DNA of 33,017 bases from Clostridiales bacterium (GCA_022508425.1 JAFLVF010000004.1:1-33017); one strand, 5' to 3'. Positions 17,337 through 27,036 are shown, counted from the first letter of the stretch. Made by a program: numbers and translations. The notes: a model not told the origin generated them from the letters alone.

Positions 17337-19037
17337 GTGACGAGGAAAGGTGCAGCGTGTATATTTGCGGCCGTTTGTTTTGTCCTGCCCTCCGCGTTTA
17401 TGTTTTCGGCGTGCGGCAAGAAAGAGTCGCCGCCGCCCGAGCCTAAAGAGGGCGAGGCGGTGCGCCTCCTGTCGGGGACGGAGCTCGATTACGACAGAGC
17501 GTTTTTCGACGGGTTTGACAACGGCGTGAGCTACGACAATTGGTACATAGGCAAACAGGCGTGGGGTGCCGGCGGCAACGGCGGCGTTATCCCCGAGAAC
17601 GTCAATTACACCGACGACGGCGTGGTCATCTTCTCGGGCAACGGCGAGTACTATACGCGCGGCGACGTTGCGGGCGTGGGCGCTGTCAAAGACGGCACAC
17701 TGACGGGCGGCGCGCTTATCAGCAAGTTTTTGACGGGCCCGGGCAGATACGAGATAAAGATGAAGGTGTTGCCGCGGCTTGGCGCATGCAGTGCGTTTTG
17801 GACGTTTGCCTACGACGGCAACGCACCCGACGGATTTCCGTCACCCGGCAATCACGAGATAGATATAGAGCTGCCCGGCGGCAACAAGACAGGCGGCGAC
17901 AATATAGGGTTTGACAGCGTGCTCAATACCAATTATTGGTCGGTCGAGCAAAACATTTCCCAGGACAAGAAGCTGTCCGACGTGTCGGGCGGCGTAGTGT
18001 CCGCCGTCAACGACGGGCGGTGGCACACATTCGGGTTTGATTGGTACACCGTCGAGCCGAATGAGAGCGAAACTGTGGACGGCGAGCGCCCGACGGACAC
18101 CGGCAAGGTCGTGTATTACATAGACGGGATAGTAACCGCAATAAACGACGCTTTCGTGCCGTTCTATCAATCACGGCTGTGGTTGGGCGTGTGGTTTCCG
18201 CACAACACCGGGTTTGTGGGCGACGCGCTGTTCGAAAAGGATTACATGAGCGTCGATTACGTCAGCTACATACCGTTCAAGAACATGCCGTACTACGAGG
18301 ATTTTGTTCCCGACGTCAACGGCGTTGCCGATATTTCGGAATACCCGACAAAGCCTGTCGTCGCGGTCAAGGGCAATCTCGTATCCAACGGCGATTTCGA
18401 GTACGCGGCAAAGAAGGCGACCAATACCGGCTGGGAGGACAGGAAGAGCAATTATTCGTCGTCCGATTACGCGCTGGCGCAAGAAGACTTTAAGACGGCG
18501 TACGAGGCCGACAAAGCCGAGTACGATCGAATAATGGAACAAAACGTGCGCGAGTACTTCGAAGAAACTCATCCCGCGCTGTCGGGCGACGAGCTCGAGC
18601 AAGCGTACGCGGCGTACAAGGCGACGGAGGACTACGAGGACGATCTCGCCGCCGAGCTTGTCAGATTGAGAAACGCGTATATCTATCCCGAGCAGTCGCG
18701 GTGCTACGCCGAAGAGAGCACGGGATATTTGACGACGTGCGGCGCGCGCATAGTCGATTGCGGTCGACTCACTCAGACAATCGACAGTGTTTACGGCGGG
18801 TATGAAATAGACTACTCGTTTATGGCGAAGGGAAAGGGCACGGCGACGATTAGATTCTTGGCCGGCCGCGACGGAACCTCGCTTGCCGAGCACAGTATCG
18901 GTATTGACAAAGACGGGTTTACTCGGTTTTCGGGCACGCTTACGGCGCCCGAGGGCACGAGATACGTTCAGATTTCGTTCACCAGCTTCTACAAAGCGGA
19001 AGTCACGGTGGACGACGTCGTGATAGAGGTGGCGTAA
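17337..19037 (+). CDS. GH16-family glycosidase lipoprotein with C-terminal CBM-like beta-sandwich
   Basis: 566 aa, GTG start with GGGAGG ribosome-binding site. Lipobox 'FMFSAC'. 'FDGFDNGVSYDNWY', 'SPGNHEIDIELPGG' (ExDxE active-site strand), 'WHTFGFDWYT...VVYYIDG'. C-terminal 'NLVSNGDFEY...YVQISFTSFYKAEVTVDDVVIEV' resembles CBM4/carbohydrate-binding folds. Confidence 0.85.
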   Translation: MTRKGAACIFAAVCFVLPSAFMFSACGKKESPPPEPKEGEAVRLLSGTELDYDRAFFDGFDNGVSYDNWYIGKQAWGAGGNGGVIPENVNYTDDGVVIFSGNGEYYTRGDVAGVGAVKDGTLTGGALISKFLTGPGRYEIKMKVLPRLGACSAFWTFAYDGNAPDGFPSPGNHEIDIELPGGNKTGGDNIGFDSVLNTNYWSVEQNISQDKKLSDVSGGVVSAVNDGRWHTFGFDWYTVEPNESETVDGERPTDTGKVVYYIDGIVTAINDAFVPFYQSRLWLGVWFPHNTGFVGDALFEKDYMSVDYVSYIPFKNMPYYEDFVPDVNGVADISEYPTKPVVAVKGNLVSNGDFEYAAKKATNTGWEDRKSNYSSSDYALAQEDFKTAYEADKAEYDRIMEQNVREYFEETHPALSGDELEQAYAAYKATEDYEDDLAAELVRLRNAYIYPEQSRCYAEESTGYLTTCGARIVDCGRLTQTIDSVYGGYEIDYSFMAKGKGTATIRFLAGRDGTSLAEHSIGIDKDGFTRFSGTLTAPEGTRYVQISFTSFYKAEVTVDDVVIEVA

Positions 19038-20011
19038 TGGCGAGCGCAGTTGCTATAAATACGAGACGTCGTTACAGCCGCATTACGAAGAGCAAGCTCA
19101 AAGATTACGCTTTCGTAGGCGTTTTGCTTTTGTATCCGGTATTGCAGTTTGTAGTCACCTGGTCGTTTGTAAACGTCGGGTCGCTCCTGCTCGCGTTCCA
19201 ATCGGTAGATACCTGGGGCAACGTCACGTCGATAGGCTTTGACAATTTCGCTATCGTGCTGAAAAATATCTTCAAGAGCGCAATCAACGATACGGGCGTG
19301 AGCTGGCTGAACAACCGCTCGGTAATACTGTTAAACTCGCTCGGCTACGGCGCGATCACTATATTTATCAGCCTGCCGCTGTCCATGCTGTTCGCGTATT
19401 TCCTGCAAAAGGACATGCCGATAGCTAACGTGTTCCGCGTCATATTCTTCCTGCCCAACATCATACCCATTGTCGCGCTCGTCATGGCGTTTAACATGCC
19501 GCTCGACTCTTCGTACGGCTATCTGTACAAGATAATGCAGTCAATGGGTTTTTCGGGCGGTTATATTTACGACAAATGGCCGAGCTCGCAGATGTGGGTA
19601 TATCTGTACTGTATATGGGCGGGCCTAGGGTACAACGTAGTCTTGATGTCGGGCGCGATAGGCCGCATACCCAAGGAAATTTACGAGAGCGCCAAGCTCG
19701 ACGGCGCGGGGTATATGACCGAGTTTTTCAGGATTACGATACCGCTCGTATGGCCGACGATAGTAACGCTCATTATCCTCGGGCTTACAAATGTTTTGAC
19801 GCTGTATCTCCAGCCGTACTTGTTGACCAACGAGGGGTCGGGCAACACGGGAACGATTGCCATGGAGATATTTACCGAGACGGCGTCTTTCAATCAAGCT
19901 AAGTACAACGAGGCGGCGGCAAAGGGTTTGCTGTTCTCTGTTGTGTGGGCACCGATAGTTTTGCTTGCGCGAAGCAGATTGTCCAAGAAATTCAGCGGCG
20001 TGGACTTTTGA
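19037..20011 (+). CDS. ABC sugar transporter permease (MalF/UgpA-like)
   Basis: 324 aa. Multiple TM segments. EAA loop 'IPKEIYESAKLDGAGYMTEFFRITIPLVWPTI'. Confidence 0.93.
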   Translation: MASAVAINTRRRYSRITKSKLKDYAFVGVLLLYPVLQFVVTWSFVNVGSLLLAFQSVDTWGNVTSIGFDNFAIVLKNIFKSAINDTGVSWLNNRSVILLNSLGYGAITIFISLPLSMLFAYFLQKDMPIANVFRVIFFLPNIIPIVALVMAFNMPLDSSYGYLYKIMQSMGFSGGYIYDKWPSSQMWVYLYCIWAGLGYNVVLMSGAIGRIPKEIYESAKLDGAGYMTEFFRITIPLVWPTIVTLIILGLTNVLTLYLQPYLLTNEGSGNTGTIAMEIFTETASFNQAKYNEAAAKGLLFSVVWAPIVLLARSRLSKKFSGVDF

Positions 20012-20024
20012 CGGGAGGAAAGAT

Positions 20025-20909
20025 ATGACAGCTGTTAAGTCGATGCGAAGGCGATATAAGTCCAAGAAAAAGTTTACCGCATACAGAATGGCCAAGCCGA
20101 TAATGTTTGCGGTGTTCGTAGTGTATGCGGTGTCGCTCATAGTTCCGTTTTTGTGGATGTTCATGAACTCGTTCAAGAGTGTGGGCGAGTTTAACACCGG
20201 CAACATCTTCGGTTTTCCCATAGAATGGTCGTCTACCAACCTGATAGACGTCATGTCTATGCAGATGGGCAACGGTCAGACCATATTCGATATGCTGCTT
20301 ATGAGCATTGTAACGACGGTGCTCGGCACGATCATTTCGGTAGGCCTGTCCACAATAGCGGCGTACGTCGTCGCCAAATACAATTTCCCCGGCAAGAAGG
20401 TTATTCTCGGCGCCGCCATATTCACCATGATAGTGCCCATTATCGGAACATTGCCCGCGCAGGTGCGCATGCTGGAGACATTCGGCATGATGGATTCGCT
20501 TGTCGGCGTATTGTTCCTGTATTCCGGTTGCTTCGGGTTTAACTTCATAATGTTGCACAGCTCGTTCGAAACAATTTCGTGGAGCTACGCCGAGGCGGCG
20601 CAGATAGACGGGGCCAACAGATTCCAGATAATGTTCCGCATAATGCTTCCGCTTGCAAAAGGCCCGATTATCGCCATTTGCATACTTCAGGCAATCGTGC
20701 TGTGGAACGACTATTCGACGCCGTTCCTGTTTATGAACAGCAACAAAACCCTCGCCGTCGGCTTGCAGGAGCTTCAGACCGGACACACGTCCGAATATCC
20801 GCTCGTGTTCTCGGCGGTGATGGTGGCGGTCATACCTATATTTATACTGTTCGCCTGCTTCCAAAAGACTATTATCAAAAACACCATAGCCGGCGGACTA
20901 AAGGGATAG
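20025..20909 (+). CDS. ABC sugar transporter permease (MalG/UgpE-like)
   Basis: ATG at 20025 with GGGAGGAA ribosome-binding site, preferred over the ORF-track start at 19965. 'ISWSYAEAAQIDGANRFQIMFRIMLPLAKGPI' EAA loop and 'IVLWNDYSTPFLF'. Confidence 0.93.
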   Translation: MTAVKSMRRRYKSKKKFTAYRMAKPIMFAVFVVYAVSLIVPFLWMFMNSFKSVGEFNTGNIFGFPIEWSSTNLIDVMSMQMGNGQTIFDMLLMSIVTTVLGTIISVGLSTIAAYVVAKYNFPGKKVILGAAIFTMIVPIIGTLPAQVRMLETFGMMDSLVGVLFLYSGCFGFNFIMLHSSFETISWSYAEAAQIDGANRFQIMFRIMLPLAKGPIIAICILQAIVLWNDYSTPFLFMNSNKTLAVGLQELQTGHTSEYPLVFSAVMVAVIPIFILFACFQKTIIKNTIAGGLKG

Positions 20910-20917
20910 GTGCGCAA

Positions 20918-22798
20918 ATGACGTTATCCAAAAGAGCAAAGATAATAATAATCGCGGTCGCCGCGGCCGTCGTGATAGCGACGGTCACGGTGTTGCTCGT
21001 CCTCTTGCTTCCAAAAAAAGATAATGCGCCCACGCCCGCGTTTGCTTTTGCCGAGTACACGGTCGGCAACGGCGACAGGGTGACGGCGAGCGGCGCCGAC
21101 TCGTACAGGATAGTGGGCGGCGCGCCGACGGGCGTGTCTGTCACTCCCGACGGCGTATTCGTCGTCGGGGACGGCGCGACCGACGGAGCGCAGGTTTTGC
21201 TCGGCGCCGTCAAGGGCGGCAAAGTCGTTTCGACCGCGGTGTGTACGATTTCGGTGATATCCGCGCCGCCCGTCATTGTTTTCGACAATCTCTCGCTGTA
21301 CGTCATAGACGGGGAACGCGTGAGCGCGACGGCAACGCCCGCACGGTCGATTACATATTCGCTGAAATCGGAAGTCGACGGAGTAAAGATCGACAGAGTG
21401 ACGGGCACGGTATCTTTCTCATCGACGGTCGAGGACGGTACCGAATTTACCGTCACTGCGACGGCAAACGGCGTCGGCGCGGAAAAGAGCTTCAAAGCGT
21501 CGATAGGCACGCACGTCACCACGCCGCAGAATGTGGCGATATGCGAGTACAAAGTGGGCGGTGCGGCGCAGTTTGCGCTCGATTTCGGCGGCGACGAAGA
21601 AACGGCGGACAAAGGCGTGCTCGGCGTTTCCGTCAGGAACTCGCTTTTGAGCGCTTCCGAGTGGTCATACGATACGGCGACGCGGACTGTGTCCGTCAAG
21701 AACACCACGCTGTCGAAATTGCTGATGGGCGAGAACGCGGTCAGCATATTCACCGCGCGCAACACCGTCACGTGCGTGATAAAATGCGCGCGGTACGTAA
21801 AGGACGCGTTCGACCTCGCGGCGATAAACAAAAGCGCGCGCGCGCTTTCCGAATACTATGTTATGGTTGACGACGTCGACTTGACGGACTATCTCGCGGC
21901 GAGCGACGCGGGCTGGATGCCGATCGGCATTTACCGCGAGGTGGAGGACGGCACCGCGACGGCTATGGCGTTTAACGGAACGTTCGACGGCAACGGTCAT
22001 ACCATTTCGGGCTTTTGGGCCAATAGGAACGACGACTATGCGTACAACGGCGGACTGTTCGGCTACGTCACCGCCAATGCCCAGATTATGAACGTCAGAC
22101 TCGTCGGGAGCGAGACCAGGAACTACGTCGTCAAATCGTTCTCGGGCACTCTCGTCGGCTCCAACTGCGGAATAATCAAAAATTGCGCGGTGGACGTTGA
22201 TATAGAGCAGGCATACGGCTCGCGAATGGCGGGCGCGTTTGTGGGGCGCAACGAGGGCACGATATCCGATTGTTATTCGCTCGGGCTAATCGCGGACGGC
22301 GATGCGCACGGCGCGTTCTGCGGCGACAACAGCCTGGGTGCGCTGATACGTTGTTACGCGGTCAACGGCGGGGATATTCCCATGGTCGGGTCGGTATCCG
22401 CAAAGTTAGAGGATTGCAAGAAGTTTTCGACGGAGCAAGAGCTAATCGACGGCGCGGAGTTTTCCGAGAGCTCGGGCTGGATAACGTCGGACGGGCTTCC
22501 CCAACTACCCGTAATCCACGTCGACTACGAGCTTAGCGATATAGTGATCAACAATACCGAGACGGAGCTTGAGGTGGGGCAGACGTTACAGCTCGACATT
22601 ACTGGCGCGCCCGCCAATCTGTTCTCGTACGACAAACTGACTTTCTGCGTGATACAGGGCGACGGCGTTATAATTACGTCGAGCGGGCTCGTCATCACCG
22701 AATATGCGACGGCTGGCGTCGTACGAATAGAAGTACGCAACGGGGATATAGCGCGAGCGTATTCCTTTATGCTCGTACAATCGGGAGGAGAGGCATGA
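20918..22798 (+). CDS. Membrane-anchored surface protein with Ig/cadherin-like and GLUG-like repeats
   Basis: Start chosen at ATG 20918 just after the permease stop. N-terminal TM 'IIIIAVAAAVVIATVTVLLVLLL'. 'FNGTFDGNGHTISGFWANRNDDYAYNGGLFGYVTANAQIMNVRLVG...GTLVGSNCGIIKNCAVDVDIE' is GLUG-like. Confidence 0.75.
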   Translation: MTLSKRAKIIIIAVAAAVVIATVTVLLVLLLPKKDNAPTPAFAFAEYTVGNGDRVTASGADSYRIVGGAPTGVSVTPDGVFVVGDGATDGAQVLLGAVKGGKVVSTAVCTISVISAPPVIVFDNLSLYVIDGERVSATATPARSITYSLKSEVDGVKIDRVTGTVSFSSTVEDGTEFTVTATANGVGAEKSFKASIGTHVTTPQNVAICEYKVGGAAQFALDFGGDEETADKGVLGVSVRNSLLSASEWSYDTATRTVSVKNTTLSKLLMGENAVSIFTARNTVTCVIKCARYVKDAFDLAAINKSARALSEYYVMVDDVDLTDYLAASDAGWMPIGIYREVEDGTATAMAFNGTFDGNGHTISGFWANRNDDYAYNGGLFGYVTANAQIMNVRLVGSETRNYVVKSFSGTLVGSNCGIIKNCAVDVDIEQAYGSRMAGAFVGRNEGTISDCYSLGLIADGDAHGAFCGDNSLGALIRCYAVNGGDIPMVGSVSAKLEDCKKFSTEQELIDGAEFSESSGWITSDGLPQLPVIHVDYELSDIVINNTETELEVGQTLQLDITGAPANLFSYDKLTFCVIQGDGVIITSSGLVITEYATAGVVRIEVRNGDIARAYSFMLVQSGGEA

Positions 22799-23925
22799 AT
22801 GCGGATATAAGTACAGGCAAAACACAGAGCTTTGCACGGTGCCTTAACAACAGGCTCGTCATGCGGCTGTTGCGAGAAAACGGCGCGGCTTCGTCCACCA
22901 TGCTCGCCGAACGCCTCGATCTGTCAAACGCGGCGCTCACGGCGATTATAGCCGATCTCAAGACCAACGGGTATATCAAAGAGCACGGCGACGTTTCTAC
23001 CCCTATCAAGACCGGTCGGCCGCCCAAGCTGTGGACGGTAAACGCCGATTACGGCTGTATAGTCGTAATATCGCTTCAAGACTACGTTGCGCGCGTCGTC
23101 ATCAGCGACATGAAGATGAAGATAAAGGACAGCATCGAGACGCGCATCGAGAGATACGATATAGCCATGCTGTACGAGATAGTGTTAGCCGTCAAAAACC
23201 TGCTCGGCTCGGACAAATACAGGAACATCCCTCTGAAATGGCTGGAATTCTCGGTGCCCGGCCGCGTCGACATGCTGACGGGCGAACTCCAGCTGTCCTC
23301 GCAGTTCGACAAGGACATATTCAGCGAGAAGAACTTTATAGTCAACCTGTTTGAGCGGCAGTTCGGCGTTCCGGTAGTGCTCGACAACGATATCAATCTT
23401 GCGGCGCTCGGCGAAATGAACTGCGGATTGCTAAAGGGCATAGGCAACGGTATGATAGTGCACGTCGACGAGGGTATAGGCGGCGCGCTCATAATAGACG
23501 AGAAATTGTACGCGGGCAGTCGCGGCTTTGCCGGCGAGTTCGGGCTTGTGCGCACACGTTTCGGCGACGAAGTGGGCGTGCTCGACGAGTTCGTGTCCAT
23601 GCGCGCGATTACAAAAAAGCTCGCCAAAGGCGACGTGTTCGATCTGTACGCCCGCGACGAGGACGCGCAAAAGTACGTGCTTGACACGGCGCGCTGTCTC
23701 GGTCGCGTACTCAAAGATCTGGTAGAAGTGCTCGACATCCCGACGATTGTCCTGTCGGGCGGCGTGACCAAGTTCGGCGAGAAATACCTAAACGTTCTCA
23801 ACGAGGAGGTCGGGCATTCCATAAACGGTGCCCGCGTGTACCCGTCGCTATTAGGCAAAGACGCGTCCATACACGGCGCGATTTATAAAGCAGTGGAAAC
23901 CTTAACCGACGACACCTTCAAGTAG
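22795..23925 (+). CDS. ROK-family transcriptional regulator (NagC/XylR-like)
   Basis: 376 aa. N-terminal winged helix 'RLLRENGAASSTMLAERLDLSNAALTAIIADLKTNGYIKE'. ROK core 'VPVVLDNDINLAALGEMNCG...DEGIGGALIIDEKLYAGSRGFAGEFG'. ATGA overlap with the preceding gene. Confidence 0.9.
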   Translation: MNADISTGKTQSFARCLNNRLVMRLLRENGAASSTMLAERLDLSNAALTAIIADLKTNGYIKEHGDVSTPIKTGRPPKLWTVNADYGCIVVISLQDYVARVVISDMKMKIKDSIETRIERYDIAMLYEIVLAVKNLLGSDKYRNIPLKWLEFSVPGRVDMLTGELQLSSQFDKDIFSEKNFIVNLFERQFGVPVVLDNDINLAALGEMNCGLLKGIGNGMIVHVDEGIGGALIIDEKLYAGSRGFAGEFGLVRTRFGDEVGVLDEFVSMRAITKKLAKGDVFDLYARDEDAQKYVLDTARCLGRVLKDLVEVLDIPTIVLSGGVTKFGEKYLNVLNEEVGHSINGARVYPSLLGKDASIHGAIYKAVETLTDDTFK

Positions 23926-24052
23926 ACGGCGTATTCATCGCGTGATACGGGCTACGTGCACGATGTACGGCTCGGTCATGTAGGTCTGTCTACACTACCT
24001 TCGCCGTCTACACAAATAAGCGGTTAATGCGCATTCGGCGCCCCGCAAACGT

Positions 24053-24074
24053 TTTGTAACAAGGAGGTTACAAA
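24053..24074 (+). promoter_or_regulatory. Hairpin presenting the Shine-Dalgarno in its loop: TTTGTAAC-AAGGAG-GTTACAAA
   Basis: Perfect 8-bp stem with a hexanucleotide loop AAGGAG, immediately before ATG 24076. Confidence 0.6.
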
Positions 24075-24075
24075 C

Positions 24076-27000
24076 ATGAAAAAGTTCACACTTATATCGG
24101 CTATAGCCGCGGTTACGACGGTGTTTGCGCTTGTCGGGCTTGTCGGCTGTTCGGATAAGAAAACTTCGCCGCCCGAGGAGACCCCGCCGGCGGTAGAGGC
24201 GACGCCCCTCGACGCGCCGGTAATCGAGCTCAACGACAACGTCGTCGAGTGGGACGCGGTCGACCATGCCGTGTCGTACTCGGTGTACGTCGGCGATGAC
24301 GACGCCGTCACAGTAAACTCCACGACGACGTCGTACACAGTGGACAAGACGGAGGTAGGCACTTACGATATTTACGTCATTGCCAATGCTTCGTCATCGG
24401 GCGAGTATACCGATTCGGAAAAGTCCAACACCGTCACGTACGAGGTTTTCTCGCCCGAAGTTGTGGCGCTCGTCAGGCTCCGCCTTGTCAACAACGCCGA
24501 TAAACTCGACTATTTCCTCGACGAAGTGAGCGCGGAGACAAAACCCGATCTTACCGGGCTTGTCGTCAACGCCGTGTACAGCAACGGGAGCGTAAAGAAA
24601 GTTACGGCCACGCCCGAAGCGGTCGATTTCTCTACACCCGGCGACAAGACGGTGAAATTGTCGTACACCGAGGACGGCCGTACCGCAACGACGACGTATG
24701 TAATCACCGTACGCCGCCGTACCGAAGCGGATATACAAGACCTTATTACGCTTAAGCACGAGTTTACCGCCGCAGGCGACTACAAGCTCGCCGACGGAAC
24801 GGTCACCGCCGTCGATATGGACGGAACGATTGTGCCAGTCAAGGCCGAGGGCGGCGTAAGCAAAATAAATTTTCAAAAATCGGGCTCCAAGCTCGTAAAA
24901 GTTACCGCCGCGGACGGCAAGGTATCCTTTGTCAAAGTTACGGCCGCGATTTTCATTACGAATACGGACGGCTTCCTCGCAATGAACAATGCTCTCGACG
25001 GATATTATCTGTTGCGCAACGATATCACTTTCGAGGGATACAGCGCCACTATCGGCACCGCGCCGCTGAAAGCCGCGGAGGGCTTTGACGACGAGCGCGC
25101 ATTTACTTATGACGTAAGCGGCACTGCGCGGCAGGGCAAGGCGTTTACCGGCACGTTCGACGGCGACGGCTACGTCATCACAGGCTACCGCCATGCGACG
25201 GAGTCGTTCGGAACGGCGGACGGATACTATCTCGGCCTGTTCGGATATATCGGCGAGGGCGGAAAGGTTTGCAATTTCGTTCTCAGAAATTCGAGCATAA
25301 CGGGCGGCAAATGCAGTGCGATTATTTCGGGCGTCAACCTCGGCACGGTTGAGAACGTGACGATAGAGGACGACTGTTCTCTCAGCGTGTTCTACGCCGG
25401 GGGCGCCGTCGCCGCGGCGTACAACGGCGGTACAATCGGAAATATCGTGTGCGCGCCCGCACGCTTTAGCAGCAATTGGGACGGCGGCGCGTTCGTTTCC
25501 GCATACGAGAGCGCGGAGGGCGCGATCTCGAAAAACGTATATATCGCCAACAAGACCAATCTTACCGGCACGCTCGGCAACGGCTGGTACTACGCCGACG
25601 AGATAGGTACTGTATATTGCAACGCGACATATAAGAAGGTTCTCGCTATAGACACCACGATGTACAAAGGTGTGGACGGCAAGATCACGGTATTCCAACG
25701 CGCCGTCGAGGAGCTCGACTTTACGGTGTGGGTGAACGGTCAAGCGAACGAGGGCGTTTTGGCGTACTCGAGTTACGACCAAGATACGTACACCTATTAC
25801 TTGAAGCTTTTGACAACGGCGTCGGTCGATGCGGGCGACACTTTCGCCGTCGCGGTAAGGCCGCTCGGCAAGGATTATCTAAACAACGCCGTTACCGTCA
25901 CGGTGGGCGAGCCGTACGTGATATCCGCAACCTACGACGGCGATCCCATACAAGTGACAGCAGGTACCGACCTCAATATTTCGACAATTACTCTCAAGAC
26001 AACTTACACCGACGGTACGACCGGAACCATGCGCCCGCTCCGCTATGAGGGCTATAACAAGGGCGGCGCCGTAGGCGTCGCGCAGGAAGTCAAGCTGTTC
26101 TTCGGCGCCGGCGCGAACGATTACGTGCTCGTATCCGTCACGCCCAAGGCGGCGGAGGGCGACGTCGTAATCGGAATTTCGGCGACGAGGAAAAACAGCG
26201 ACCGCATAGTCACAGACATGGACGGCGCGCCCGACTTCGATCTTTACTATACGTTTACCGTGACTTACAGTATCAGCGCCGCCAAAACGGTGACGGTCGC
26301 TGGCGGCGTTTCCGTTACGGGCTGGGTATACGGTCACAATGCCGAAGTGACGGTGTCGTACGGCGAGGGCGGATATAACGTGTCCGACACAATTGCAATG
26401 GACGTATGGGCCGTTGTAAAATCGGCCACCGATTTCGCGGCGATCAACAATAACCTCAACGGCTACTACATGCTTGAAGATGGCGCTACGATAGACTTCG
26501 ACAACGGCGAAAAGCATGAGGCGCCGATTATAGGCGCAGTTCCCACAAAGGTTGTAGGTGGCGACACTATGATCGACACGGCCGACGCGCTCGAAGAAAC
26601 GGCGTTTAACGGCAAGTTCGACGGCAACGGCGGCAAGCTCGTCAATTGGGGCGCTCCCATAGACGGCTACGACGGTTGGAATATAAATCATTTCGGTCGT
26701 GCGATATTTGCGTATATAGGCTCGAACGGCGAGGTGTACGACTTTACCGTAGATAACTGCTTGGTGCAAGGCTTTAACGAGCTGGGCATAGTCAGCTGCT
26801 TTAACAAAGGCACAATCAGCGGCGTCACAGTCGAAGTCAATTGCCATATAGACACCGTTCACGGTGGCTTAGGTGCGTTTGCATCAATCAACCATGGCAA
26901 TATCACGGGCTGCACCAACAACGGCGCGACTTATACAAGCACGAAAGACAATCCGCGTGAGGATAAATCGCTTGCGGACGACGGCACTTCCGCGCACTGA
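24076..27000 (+). CDS. Surface lipoprotein with fibronectin-III-like, Big_3-like and GLUG-like domains
   Basis: 974 aa. Lipobox 'LVGLVGC'. 'APVIELNDNVVEWDAVDHAVSYSVYV' is Fn3-like. 'KPDLTGLVVNAVYSNGSVKKV...GDKTVKLSYTEDGRTATTTYVITV' is Big_3-like. 'FTGTFDGDGYVITGY...LGLFGYIGEGGKVCNFVLRNSSI' and 'FNGKFDGNGGKLVNW' are GLUG-like. Confidence 0.8.
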   Translation: MKKFTLISAIAAVTTVFALVGLVGCSDKKTSPPEETPPAVEATPLDAPVIELNDNVVEWDAVDHAVSYSVYVGDDDAVTVNSTTTSYTVDKTEVGTYDIYVIANASSSGEYTDSEKSNTVTYEVFSPEVVALVRLRLVNNADKLDYFLDEVSAETKPDLTGLVVNAVYSNGSVKKVTATPEAVDFSTPGDKTVKLSYTEDGRTATTTYVITVRRRTEADIQDLITLKHEFTAAGDYKLADGTVTAVDMDGTIVPVKAEGGVSKINFQKSGSKLVKVTAADGKVSFVKVTAAIFITNTDGFLAMNNALDGYYLLRNDITFEGYSATIGTAPLKAAEGFDDERAFTYDVSGTARQGKAFTGTFDGDGYVITGYRHATESFGTADGYYLGLFGYIGEGGKVCNFVLRNSSITGGKCSAIISGVNLGTVENVTIEDDCSLSVFYAGGAVAAAYNGGTIGNIVCAPARFSSNWDGGAFVSAYESAEGAISKNVYIANKTNLTGTLGNGWYYADEIGTVYCNATYKKVLAIDTTMYKGVDGKITVFQRAVEELDFTVWVNGQANEGVLAYSSYDQDTYTYYLKLLTTASVDAGDTFAVAVRPLGKDYLNNAVTVTVGEPYVISATYDGDPIQVTAGTDLNISTITLKTTYTDGTTGTMRPLRYEGYNKGGAVGVAQEVKLFFGAGANDYVLVSVTPKAAEGDVVIGISATRKNSDRIVTDMDGAPDFDLYYTFTVTYSISAAKTVTVAGGVSVTGWVYGHNAEVTVSYGEGGYNVSDTIAMDVWAVVKSATDFAAINNNLNGYYMLEDGATIDFDNGEKHEAPIIGAVPTKVVGGDTMIDTADALEETAFNGKFDGNGGKLVNWGAPIDGYDGWNINHFGRAIFAYIGSNGEVYDFTVDNCLVQGFNELGIVSCFNKGTISGVTVEVNCHIDTVHGGLGAFASINHGNITGCTNNGATYTSTKDNPREDKSLADDGTSAH

Positions 27001-27036
27001 CGGCATTAAAACAACAGGGGAGATTAGACAACCGAT

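Noticed and set aside
19992-20864. 290-aa minus-strand ORF antisense to the MalG-like permease
   Set aside because: Mirror of a strong permease gene, H/R/Y-rich and without motifs.
22795-23925. ROK protein as a GlcNAc kinase completing the pathway
   Set aside because: It has an N-terminal winged helix-turn-helix, lacks a visible CxCGxxGCxE-type zinc motif, and has DEGIGGALI in place of a typical kinase GTGIGGG loop. A regulator is more likely.
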